Shown here in pieces: positions 45,249-52,838 of a stretch of DNA of 64,000 bases; position 1 is the stretch's first letter; every line of letters starts with the position of its first letter. The translations under genes and the position numbers were made by a program. The stretch comes from Solwaraspora sp. WMMA2056 (GTDB lineage Bacteria > Actinomycetota > Actinomycetes > Mycobacteriales > Micromonosporaceae). The notes under the pieces were generated by a model, which searched no databases, was not told where the DNA came from, and saw nothing but the letters and a program-made list of their open reading frames with translations. The DNA lies in the NCBI RefSeq assembly GCF_030345095.1, contig NZ_CP128360.1, positions 1,426,001 to 1,490,000 of the forward strand, read 5' to 3'.

Positions 45249-45676
45249 CCAACTCTCACCCGCAGAACGACCTGACCTGGATGTTGGACGACCTCGTCGA
45301 GGTCCCCGACGTCCTGTACGCGGTGGTCCTGTCCACCGACGGTCTGATCATCCAGAAGTCCACATCGCTGCCGCAGGACCAGGCCGAACTGCTCGCCGCC
45401 GGGGCGTCGTCGCTGCACAGCGTCGCCGCCGGGGTCAGCCGCCGGTTCGACAGCGGCCCGGTGCACCAGGTCATCGTCGAGTACCGGGGACAGAGCCTGT
45501 TCATCGCCGCCGCCGGGCACAACGCCCGGCTCGCCGTACTCTGCGAGCAGAGCGTCGACATGGGCACCGTCGCGTACGAGATGAGCCGGCTGGTCACCCG
45601 CATCGGTGAGTACCTGAGCACCGATCCGCGGACCGCGGTGACGCAGATCAACGGCAATGCCGGGCCGGGCCGATGA
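45245..45676 (+). CDS. Roadblock/LC7 protein of the conservon (CvnB-type)
   Basis: 143 residues from GTG 45245. LTWMLDDLVEVPDVLYAVVLSTDG opens the roadblock/LC7 fold typical of MglB-like and CvnB proteins. In conservons this protein interacts with the GTPase and the kinase to form a membrane-associated complex like a eukaryotic G-protein module. Overlaps the kinase stop and is overlapped by the DUF742 ATG (four bases). Confidence 0.95.
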   Translation: MTNSHPQNDLTWMLDDLVEVPDVLYAVVLSTDGLIIQKSTSLPQDQAELLAAGASSLHSVAAGVSRRFDSGPVHQVIVEYRGQSLFIAAAGHNARLAVLCEQSVDMGTVAYEMSRLVTRIGEYLSTDPRTAVTQINGNAGPGR

Positions 45677-46038
45677 CACACGAAGTGTGGGACGGCGACG
45701 ACGACTCGGAGGCGGGCCGACTGGTCCCGCTCTACATCCTGGTCAACGGGCGGACCAGCCCACGCAACACCAACCTCGACCTGGCCACCCAGGTGGTGGC
45801 GCTGCCCGCCGACCTGTCCCGGCTGGAACCGGAGTACCGGGAGATCGTCGAGCGCTGCTCGACCTGGATGTCGATCGCCGAGATCGGCGCCTACCTGCAC
45901 CACCCGCTCACCATCACCAAGGTGATGGTCGACGTGCTCCTCGAGCAGGGCTACCTGGACATCGGTACGCCGGCCCAGCAGAAGATCGCCGACCGTGACC
46001 TGCTGGCGACCGTGCTCGCGGGCCTTCAGCGACTGTAG
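45673..46038 (+). CDS. DUF742 protein of the conservon (CvnC-type)
   Basis: 121 residues. It has the DUF742 pattern: RLVPLYILVNGRTSPRN at the start, LEPEYREIVERCSTWMSIAEIGAYL and the helical LTITKVMVDVLLEQGYLDI block of a winged-helix-like fold. In conservons it is always between the roadblock protein and the GTPase; its biochemical role is unknown. Coupled by ATGA to the roadblock gene. Confidence 0.95.
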   Translation: MTHEVWDGDDDSEAGRLVPLYILVNGRTSPRNTNLDLATQVVALPADLSRLEPEYREIVERCSTWMSIAEIGAYLHHPLTITKVMVDVLLEQGYLDIGTPAQQKIADRDLLATVLAGLQRL

Positions 46039-46057
46039 ACGAGAAGGACTGATCACC

Positions 46058-46612
46058 GTGGATCGCAAATCGGTCAAGGTCGTGGTCGCTGGCGGATTCG
46101 GCACGGGCAAGACCACCATGGTCGGCTCGGTCAGCGAAATTCCGCCGCTGACCACCGAGGAGGTGCTGACCGAGGCCAGCATCGGCGTCGACGACGTCAC
46201 CGGCATCGAGGACAAGACCAGCACCACCGTCGCCCTCGACTTCGGCCGGATCACCATCGCCGAGGACGTCGTGCTCTACCTGTTCGGCACCCCCGGGCAG
46301 GACCGCTTCTGGTTCATCTGGGACGAGTTGGCCCAGGGTGCGATCGGCGCGGTGGTGCTGGTCGACACCCGCCGGCTGGACAGCAGCTTCGCCGCCATCG
46401 ACTACTTCGAGCGACGCGGCATCCCGTTCGTGGCTGCGGTCAACCAGTTCTTCGGTGAGTGCCTCTACACCGAGGACGAGATCCGGGGCGCGTTGGAGCT
46501 GGATCCGGCCGTACCGCTGCTGTGGACCGACGCCCGGGACCGGGCCTCCTGCAAGGAGACCCTGATCGAGCTGGTCAAGCACGCGATGCGCCGGCTACCG
46601 GTGGCCAGCTGA
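46058..46612 (+). CDS. Conservon small GTPase (CvnD-type)
   Basis: A 184-residue Ras-like ATP/GTP-binding protein. P-loop GGFGTGKTT is at residues 12-20, the switch-II-like LFGTPGQDRFWFIWD follows, and AAVNQF is the NKxD-like guanine-binding region with the lysine replaced. GTG 46058 has GAGAAGG upstream. Ends the conservon; an RNA hairpin follows. Confidence 0.92.
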   Translation: MDRKSVKVVVAGGFGTGKTTMVGSVSEIPPLTTEEVLTEASIGVDDVTGIEDKTSTTVALDFGRITIAEDVVLYLFGTPGQDRFWFIWDELAQGAIGAVVLVDTRRLDSSFAAIDYFERRGIPFVAAVNQFFGECLYTEDEIRGALELDPAVPLLWTDARDRASCKETLIELVKHAMRRLPVAS

Positions 46613-46625
46613 GCCTGCACCGCCC

Positions 46626-46658
46626 AAGGTCCGGCTACGCCGGGGCCAGCCGGACCTT
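46626..46658 (+). terminator. Terminator after the conservon
   Basis: AAGGTCCGGCT (46626-46636) and its exact inverse (46648-46658) with an 11-nt loop. A second GGCCAGCCGGACCTT copy at ~46677-46693 overlaps the end of the convergent lyase gene. Confidence 0.75.
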
Positions 46659-46669
46659 TCATGCCCCGG

Positions 46670-48061
46670 CTACGCCGGGGCCAGCCGGACCTTGAAGTGG
46701 CGCAGCAGCGGCGGGGCGGAGACGATCCGGTAGCCGCCGACCCGCTGCGGGTCCTTGGCGATGTCGGCCAGCACCTCGGCGACGTACTCCAGATGGGCGT
46801 CGGTGTAGACCCGGCGCGGGATCGCCAGCCGGACCAGCTCGAACGGTGCCGGCGTGACCAGCTGGTGGTTGTCGTCGAGCCCGCCGAGGTACAGCGAGCC
46901 CAGCTCGGCGCAGCGGATCCCGCCGTCGAGGAAGAGCTGGCAGCCCAGCGCGTGGCCGGGGAACTGGTGCGGCGACAGGTGTGGCAGCAGCCGGCCCGCG
47001 TTCAGGTAGAGGGCGTGGATGCCGGCGGGGGCGACCGTGGCCACCCCGGCGTCGGCGAGCAGCCGGGCCAGCCGGGCGGTCGAGGCCGCACGGGAGCGCA
47101 GGTACGCCGGTTCGAGCACCTCCCGGACGCCCTGGGCGAGCCGTTCCAGGTCGTGGCCGGCGAGTCCGCCGTACGTGGAGAAGCCCTCGGTGGCGATCAG
47201 GTTGGCCTCGCAGGCGGTGTACCGGGCCTCGTCGCGCAGCCCGATGACACCGCCGATCGCCGACAGGCCGTCCTTCTTCAGGCTGATGACGCAGCCGTCG
47301 GCCAGGTCGAAGGCGGCGCGGGCGATCTCGCGCGGAGTCTTGTCGCGGTACGCGTCCTCCCGTTGCGACACCAGCCATGCGTTCTCGGCGAACCGGGCCG
47401 CGTCCAGGAAGAACGGCACGTCGAAGCGGCGGCACAGGTCGCGTACGGCGGTCAGGTTCGCCATCGACACCGGCTGTGCGCCGAGCCCGTTGTTGGTGAT
47501 CGTCATCAGCACCACGCCGACCCGGTGCCCGTCCGGGCCGGCCAGGGTCCGTTCCAGCGCGTCGAGGTCGATGTCGCCCTTGAACGGTGCGTCGTCGTCC
47601 AGGTCGGTGGCGGCGGCGCAGGGCAGGTTGACCGCCTGCGCGCCGGCCAGCACCACGTTGGCGTGGGTGGTGTCGAAATGGGTGTTGCTGATGCTGATCT
47701 GGCCGGGTTTCAGCAGGTCACCGAAGAGGATCCGTTCACCGGCCCGGCCCTGGTGCACCGGCAGCACGTGCGGGTAGCCGGTCAGGTCGCGGATCTCGTC
47801 GCGGAACCGGAACCAGGAGCGGGCCCCGGCGTACGATTCGTCGCCGAGCGCCGCCGCGGCCTCCTGCAGGGTCGAGGTGGCCCCGGTGCCGGAGTCGGAG
47901 AGCAGGTCGATGGTGATCTGGTCGGCCCGCAGGTTGAACGGGTTGTAGCCGGCCTCGGCCAGCGCGGCGCGCCGTTCGTCGGCGGTCAGGAACGGGATCG
48001 GCTCCACCACTTTGATCCGGTACGGCGGCAGGGTGGTGCGTCGGTCGGCTGGCTGCATCAC
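46670..48061 (-). CDS. tnaA: Tryptophanase / beta-eliminating lyase
   Basis: A 463-residue PLP enzyme of the tryptophanase/tyrosine phenol-lyase family, which splits L-Trp to indole (or Tyr to phenol), pyruvate and ammonia. IDLLSDSGTGATS, DESYAGARSWFRF and FFLDAARFAENA are family blocks, and SLKKDGLSAIGG carries the PLP-binding lysine. The partner gene upstream encodes an indole prenyltransferase, which makes tryptophanase more likely than phenol-lyase. Start GTG 48061 (or ATG 48058) overlaps the prenyltransferase stop. Confidence 0.9.
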   Translation of the reverse strand: MMQPADRRTTLPPYRIKVVEPIPFLTADERRAALAEAGYNPFNLRADQITIDLLSDSGTGATSTLQEAAAALGDESYAGARSWFRFRDEIRDLTGYPHVLPVHQGRAGERILFGDLLKPGQISISNTHFDTTHANVVLAGAQAVNLPCAAATDLDDDAPFKGDIDLDALERTLAGPDGHRVGVVLMTITNNGLGAQPVSMANLTAVRDLCRRFDVPFFLDAARFAENAWLVSQREDAYRDKTPREIARAAFDLADGCVISLKKDGLSAIGGVIGLRDEARYTACEANLIATEGFSTYGGLAGHDLERLAQGVREVLEPAYLRSRAASTARLARLLADAGVATVAPAGIHALYLNAGRLLPHLSPHQFPGHALGCQLFLDGGIRCAELGSLYLGGLDDNHQLVTPAPFELVRLAIPRRVYTDAHLEYVAEVLADIAKDPQRVGGYRIVSAPPLLRHFKVRLAPA

Positions 48062-49167
48062 ATGCTCCCGGCGTTCATCGGCGTACGGTCTCGCCCGGGT
48101 CGCGGTGCGGCGACCTGGTGGGCTTCGGCGGACAGGTAGACGGTGATGCCGGGGCGGGGGCGGCCGACCCGCAGTGACACGTGCGCGATCAGGCCGACGC
48201 CGTCGGCCAACGGCCGGTCGGTGACCGCCTCGATGGCCGGGTCGAGCCGGCTGGCGTCGAGGCCGTACCGGTCGAGCAGTTCGCGGACCCGGTCGCGGGC
48301 CTGGACGTCGTCGTCGACGTAGTCGCGGATCGGCACGTACAGGCTGTAGCCGACCGGCTGGGTGGCGCCGGTGGTGAAGGTGTAGCTGCTGACCAGCGGA
48401 CGCCGTTCGTACGGGCCGGGGCCGCCGGCCGCCGTGGTGCAGAAGTCGGCGACCTGGTCGGGGTCGATGTCGTCGACCACGCTCGCGGCGCGGACGGCGT
48501 CGTCGACGGTCGCGTCGTACTGGCTGACGTAGAGCTTGACCCGGGACTGGTCGCCGTCGTGCAGGTCCAGCGCGAAGAACGTCAGCTGGTCGCGTCGGCC
48601 CAGCTCACCGGGGCGCAGGCCGCCGTCGACCATCATCGGGTACGCGGCGTCGAGCCCCAGCTTTCGTAGCGCTTCGACGACCAGCGTGGCGCTGTGCTCC
48701 TCGCCGCGTACCGCCGGGTTGAAGTAGACCTTGAGTTCGGGTCGGCGGCCGCTGCGGAAGACCAGCGAGTACCACAGTGCGAAGGCACCGCGCGGTCGGT
48801 CGGTGTCGAAGACCTCGCGGACCGCGTCGAACCGGCTGGTGGCCAGGTCGAACCGGTCGACCTGGCGGTCCAGGAAGCGGTACGCGGCCTGGGCGTGCGC
48901 GGCGAGGTCCCCGGTGGCGGCCTGGGCCTCGGCGAGGATCCGCAGGGTCGGCGGCTCGGCCTCGTTGAACGCGACGGAGTACTCGACCGGGGTGTGGTCG
49001 TCGGCGACGTCGGACGGCCAGGCCGGTGGCTGGTCGACGGGCCGGGTCGCGGCCGGGCCGAGCAGGTCGGCGACGAGTTGCCGAGGGACGGCCGGGTCGG
49101 CGTCGACGACCGCGCAGAGCCGGGTCAACTGTCCGGCCAGTCGGTCCAACAGGGAGGTTCCGTGCAT
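48058..49167 (-). CDS. Aromatic (tryptophan/indole) prenyltransferase, DMATS-type
   Basis: 369 residues. It is an ABBA-fold DMATS-like enzyme that transfers dimethylallyl groups to an indole ring. Blocks include TPVEYSVAFNEAEPPTLRILAEA (the conserved glutamate that activates indole), LKVYFNPAVRGEE, VKLYVSQYD and TQPVGYSLYVPIRDYV, with Lys/Tyr residues that bind the diphosphate. Actinomycete relatives include 6-DMATS (IptA) and SCO7467. Paired with a tryptophanase, as in clusters that make prenylated indoles. No oxygenase partner is present in the window. Start ATG 49167. Confidence 0.9.
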   Translation of the reverse strand: MHGTSLLDRLAGQLTRLCAVVDADPAVPRQLVADLLGPAATRPVDQPPAWPSDVADDHTPVEYSVAFNEAEPPTLRILAEAQAATGDLAAHAQAAYRFLDRQVDRFDLATSRFDAVREVFDTDRPRGAFALWYSLVFRSGRRPELKVYFNPAVRGEEHSATLVVEALRKLGLDAAYPMMVDGGLRPGELGRRDQLTFFALDLHDGDQSRVKLYVSQYDATVDDAVRAASVVDDIDPDQVADFCTTAAGGPGPYERRPLVSSYTFTTGATQPVGYSLYVPIRDYVDDDVQARDRVRELLDRYGLDASRLDPAIEAVTDRPLADGVGLIAHVSLRVGRPRPGITVYLSAEAHQVAAPRPGRDRTPMNAGSM

Positions 49168-49449
49168 GTGTCGCCTTCCGCCGCGCCTCGCAACATCCTG
49201 GCCCCTTGGTGATCACCCGACTTCACATAGTGATCTCCGACCGAGGTAGTTGTCGAGTGAGACAAATTTCACTGATCCTGAGTGGATTGTCAGGATGAGT
49301 GAAATGCCAGCTTGGCGTGGTGGACGAATCCGTCCTATGCAGGAGTAGTGGACCTGTGGCGACTGTGCCGAATAGTGGGATTGACCAAGTTTGATCAGCT
49401 GTGGTGCAACGCCGCTGGTCGGCGGGGTCACGCGGTGCGACCAGCAGTT

Positions 49450-49483
49450 ATTCCTGTGTGGAATAAATATTCCACACAGGAAT
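49450..49483. repeat. 34-bp palindromic element, sister of 1091-1124
   Basis: Arms ATTCCTGTGTGGAAT and ATTCCACACAGGAAT around AAAT. Only the arm centres and the loop differ from the first copy; the flank AACG-n-GNACCTG is also similar. It lies in the gap between the prenyltransferase and Ku genes. The rest of 49168-49593 holds no gene. Confidence 0.9.
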
Positions 49484-49509
49484 GCACGTCAACGGGAACC
49501 TGCGTCGGA

Positions 49510-49565
49510 CTGCCGCCTGCCGCCTGCCGCCTGCCGCCTGCCGCCTGCCGGCTGCCGCCTGCCGG
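49510..49565. repeat. 7-bp tandem repeat CTGCCGC/CTGCCGG
   Basis: About seven to eight copies of a heptamer, with CTGCCGG variants near the end, just downstream of the palindrome and before the Ku stop. Likely slippage-prone. Confidence 0.8.
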
Positions 49566-49593
49566 CCGATCAGGCTGCTGGCCGCCCGGCCGA

Positions 49594-50682
49594 TCAGGCG
49601 GACTTACGGTCGGTGGCCTTCCTCGCCGTCGAGCTGCGGGAGCTGGCCTTCTTGGCGGCAGCCTTCTTGGTGGCGGTCTTCGTGCCGCCGGTCTGCTTGG
49701 CGGCAGCCTTCTTCGCCGGCTCGTTCTTGCTGGCCGGCTCGGCCTGCTTCGCTCGCTGAGTCTTCTTCGCCGGTTCGGCCTGCTTGGCGGGATCGGCCTT
49801 CTTCGCGGCGGTCCGGCGCGCCGCCGGGGCCTTGCCGCCCGCCTTCCTCGCCGAGGTGATCGGGGTCGGCTCGGCCGGGGCCCGGTCACTGTCGGCGGCC
49901 TCGCCACGGGCCACCCGGGCCCGCTCCACCGAGGCCCGCAACGCCGCCATCAGGTCCACCGCAGCCGGCGGAGCCTCCGCCTCCTCCTCCGGGGCGACGA
50001 TCTCCCGGCCCTCCACCTTGGCGTCGATGACCTCCTGCAACGCGGCCCGGTAGTCGTCGGTGTACTCGTCCGGGGCGAACTCACCGGCCATCGAGTCGAT
50101 CAACGACGCCGCCATCGCCAGCTCCGGCGGCCGGACCTGCACGTCGTCGTCGAGGAAACCGAACGACGCCTGGCGGATCTCGTCCGGCCAGAGCATCGTG
50201 TTGAGCACCAGCACGTTGTCGCGTACCCGCAGAGTGGCCAGCTGCTCCCGCTGCCGCAGCGCCACCTTCACGATCGCCACCCGGTCGGAGTCGGCCAGGG
50301 CGTCGCGCAGCAGCACGTACGGCTTGGTCGCCGTACCCTCCGGCTCCAGGTAGTAGGCCTTGTTGTAGAGGATCGGGTCGACCTGGTCGGCCGGCACGAA
50401 CTCCAGTACGTCGATCGCCCGCGACGTGCTCAGCGGCAGATCCGAGAAATCCTCGTCGGTCAGGATCACCATCTCGCCACCGCCGAGGTCGTAGCCCTTG
50501 GCGATGTCGTCGTAGCTGACCTCCTCGCCGTCGACCGAGCAGACCCGCTTGTACCGGATCCGACCGCCGTCGGTGCGGTGCACCTGGTGGAACCGGATGT
50601 CCTTCTCCTCCGTGGCGGAGTACAGGCGTACCCCGATCGACACGAGGCCGAACGACACCGCGCCTTTCCAGATCGCGCGCAT
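49594..50682 (-). CDS. ku: NHEJ DNA-end-binding protein Ku
   Basis: 362 residues. MRAIWKGAVSFGLVSIGVRLYSATE and RTDGGRIRYKRVCSVDGEEV are Ku hallmarks, with YYLEPEGTATKPYVLLRDAL in the beta-barrel. The Ku core ends near residue 255; the remaining ~105 residues are a Lys/Ala-rich tail (AAKKASS, AKKADPAKQAEPAKK) known to strengthen DNA binding in actinobacterial Ku. Ku homodimers encircle broken ends and recruit LigD. It is divergent from the ligase gene. Confidence 0.97.
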   Translation of the reverse strand: MRAIWKGAVSFGLVSIGVRLYSATEEKDIRFHQVHRTDGGRIRYKRVCSVDGEEVSYDDIAKGYDLGGGEMVILTDEDFSDLPLSTSRAIDVLEFVPADQVDPILYNKAYYLEPEGTATKPYVLLRDALADSDRVAIVKVALRQREQLATLRVRDNVLVLNTMLWPDEIRQASFGFLDDDVQVRPPELAMAASLIDSMAGEFAPDEYTDDYRAALQEVIDAKVEGREIVAPEEEAEAPPAAVDLMAALRASVERARVARGEAADSDRAPAEPTPITSARKAGGKAPAARRTAAKKADPAKQAEPAKKTQRAKQAEPASKNEPAKKAAAKQTGGTKTATKKAAAKKASSRSSTARKATDRKSA

Positions 50683-50831
50683 GGTGAGTCCCCTTCGCCA
50701 CCACCGGCGGCCGCCGCCCTGTCCTGCCCTTCCCCAAGGTCAAGATCGTCCAGGTCAGCCCGGTGTTGATCCAGGATCGCATCCGACAGAACTCAGCGCG
50801 ACCACTTCGTTGCTGGTTTTACAGTGGCAGG

Positions 50832-51803
50832 ATGCCGGGTGGACCGCTGCGGCCGATGCTCGCGACGACCGGGGAGCTGCCCACAGGCCCCGGCTGGCGG
50901 TACGAGTTCAAGTGGGACGGCGTCCGCGCGCTGGCCGACATCTCCGGCGGCGCGCAGCGTCTGTACGCCCGCTCCGGCGCCGAGATCACGGTGGCCTACC
51001 CGGAACTGTCCGGCCTGCCCCGCGCCCTGGACGACGCCCTGCTCGACGGCGAGATGGTGCTGCTCGACGCCGCCGGCCGGCCGTCGTTCACCGCGCTCGC
51101 CGAGCGGATGCACGTACGGGACCCGGCGCGGGCCGCCCGGTTGGCCGCCGGGGCCCCGGCCACGTACATGATCTTCGACCTGCTGCGGCTGCGCGGCGCC
51201 GACCTGACCGGCTGGCCGTACCACGACCGGCGGCACGCGCTGGAAGCCCTCGGCCTGGCCGGGCCGGCGTGGGCGGTGCCGCCCGGCTTCGCCGACGGGC
51301 CGGCCACCCGGGCCGCCGCCGCTGAACACGGCCTGGAGGGGGTGGTCGCCAAACGGCACGACGCGATCTACCGTCCAGGGGTGCGCAGCCCCGACTGGGT
51401 CAAGGTCAAAATCGAGCTGACCAGGGATTTCGTCGTCGGCGGCTGGCGGCCGGGGGTACGCCGCGTCGGCGGGCTGCTGGTCGGCGTACCGGGGCGGGAT
51501 CCGGCCGGTGCGGCGACCGGTGCCCTGCGGTTCACCGGCCGCGTCGGTGGCGGCATCGGGGCGGCGGCCGAGCGCGCCCTGCTGGCCGCGCTCGAACCGC
51601 TGCGTACCGACGGGTCGCCGTTCGACACGCCGCTGCCGCGCGAGGACGCCAGGGGCGCGATCTGGGTCCGCCCCGAGGTCGTGATCGAAGTACGGTACGG
51701 CCAGCAGACCCCGGACGGGCGGCTGCGCTTCCCCCGCTTCCTGCGGATCCGCCCGGACGTGCCGGCCACCGACGTCGACGCCGAGGCCGCCGATGGCGGC
51801 TGA
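50832..51803 (+). CDS. ATP-dependent DNA ligase, LigD/LigC-like
   Basis: A 323-residue ligase. The adenylylated lysine is K27 in EFKWDGVRAL. LLDGEMVLL (motif III), MIFDLLRLRG, GLEGVVAKR (motif IV) and WVKVKIE (motif V) follow in order. The C-terminal OB fold is present. It lacks the nuclease and polymerase parts, which here lie in the next gene, so the LigD activities are split. Works with Ku in non-homologous end joining. ATG 50832; the upstream extension to 50763 has poor codon use. Confidence 0.93.
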   Translation: MPGGPLRPMLATTGELPTGPGWRYEFKWDGVRALADISGGAQRLYARSGAEITVAYPELSGLPRALDDALLDGEMVLLDAAGRPSFTALAERMHVRDPARAARLAAGAPATYMIFDLLRLRGADLTGWPYHDRRHALEALGLAGPAWAVPPGFADGPATRAAAAEHGLEGVVAKRHDAIYRPGVRSPDWVKVKIELTRDFVVGGWRPGVRRVGGLLVGVPGRDPAGAATGALRFTGRVGGGIGAAAERALLAALEPLRTDGSPFDTPLPREDARGAIWVRPEVVIEVRYGQQTPDGRLRFPRFLRIRPDVPATDVDAEAADGG

Positions 51804-51814
51804 CTTGAGGCGGG

Positions 51815-52759
51815 GTGCCGCCGATGCCGGCTGACCGGGGAGCGGGCGCGGCCGGGCGGATCCGCGTGGAGGTGGCCGGCCGGGCGCTGGAGCTGTCGAA
51901 CCTCGACAAGGTGCTCTACCCGGCGGCCGGGTTCACCAAGGGCGAGGTGATCGACTACTACACCCGGGTCTCCGGCGTACTGCTGCCGCACCTGGCCGAC
52001 CGGGCGCTCACCCGGATCCGCTACCCGAACGGGGTCGACGGGCAGTACTTCTTCGAGAAGAACGCCCCAGCGAGCACCCCCGACTGGGTGCGTACCGCCC
52101 GGTTGCCGACCCCTGGGTCCTCGCGCGGCCGCGACGAGATCGACTTCGTCGTCGCCGACGACCTGCCCACCCTGGTGTGGCTGGCCAATCTGGCCGCGTT
52201 GGAGCTGCACACCCCGCAGTGGCGGGTCGGCGCCGACCCTGATCTGCTGGTCGTGGACCTCGATCCGGGGGCACCGGCCGGGATAGCGGAGTGCTGCGTG
52301 GTCGCGGTGGCGATCAGGGACCGGTTCGCCGACGACGGGATCGCCTGCTGGCCGAAGACCTCCGGCCGCAAGGGCATGCAGCTGTGTGCGCCGGTTTCTG
52401 CCACCCAGTCGGCCGAGGTGATCTCGGGGTACGTCAAGCAGGTCGCCGAGGAACTGGAGTCTTCTTCGCCGGCGAAGGTCACCTCCAGGATGGCGAAGCG
52501 GCTGCGCCCGGGAAGGGTCTTCATCGACTGGAGTCAGAACAACGCGGCGAAGACGACGGTGGCGCCGTACTCGCTGCGGGCCGGCCCGGTCCCGGCCGCC
52601 TCGACCCCGCTGACCTGGCCGGAGGTGGAGGCCGCAGCGGCGGGGGACCTACTAGGGGCCGTCCGCCAGTTCACCGCCGCCGAGGTGCTGGACCGGATCG
52701 ACGAGTACGGCGACCTGCTGGCCGACCTGCTCACCCCCGGCCCACCCGTCCCCTCATGA
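51815..52759 (+). CDS. NHEJ polymerase/primase (LigD polymerase domain)
   Basis: 314 residues. GRALELSNLDKVLYPAAGFTKGEVIDYY is the start of the LigD polymerase (PrimPol, AEP) domain, DLLVVDLDPGAP contains the catalytic Asp pair, and FPKTSGRKGMQL-like WPKTSGRKGMQL binds the nucleotide. It fills in or extends ends at Ku-bound breaks, often adding ribonucleotides. The GTG at 51815 is followed 9 bp later by ATG 51824; GAGG lies just before the GTG. It forms an operon with the ligase. Confidence 0.95.
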   Translation: MPPMPADRGAGAAGRIRVEVAGRALELSNLDKVLYPAAGFTKGEVIDYYTRVSGVLLPHLADRALTRIRYPNGVDGQYFFEKNAPASTPDWVRTARLPTPGSSRGRDEIDFVVADDLPTLVWLANLAALELHTPQWRVGADPDLLVVDLDPGAPAGIAECCVVAVAIRDRFADDGIACWPKTSGRKGMQLCAPVSATQSAEVISGYVKQVAEELESSSPAKVTSRMAKRLRPGRVFIDWSQNNAAKTTVAPYSLRAGPVPAASTPLTWPEVEAAAAGDLLGAVRQFTAAEVLDRIDEYGDLLADLLTPGPPVPS

Positions 52760-52834
52760 TCCCGACGATCTTGCGGTTATCGCGAGGATTTGTCGGATTC
52801 GGTCAACGATAAGCGCAAGATCGTCGCGATCATG
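52755..52834. repeat. REP-like palindromic element, copy 2, and bidirectional terminator
   Basis: CATGATCCCGACGATCTTGC... (from 52755) pairs with ...AAGATCGTCGCGATCATG (to 52834), with a ~24-nt loop. It lies between the convergent polymerase and helicase genes and can act as a terminator in both directions. Its sequence matches the inverse of 35917-35991. Confidence 0.85.
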
Positions 52835-52838
52835 GGGG

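Noticed and set aside
46670-48061. Tyrosine phenol-lyase instead of tryptophanase
   Set aside because: The families are hard to tell apart by eye, but the indole prenyltransferase partner favours tryptophanase.
49510-49565. CRISPR-like short repeats
   Set aside because: Units are only 7 bp with no spacers; simple tandem repeat.
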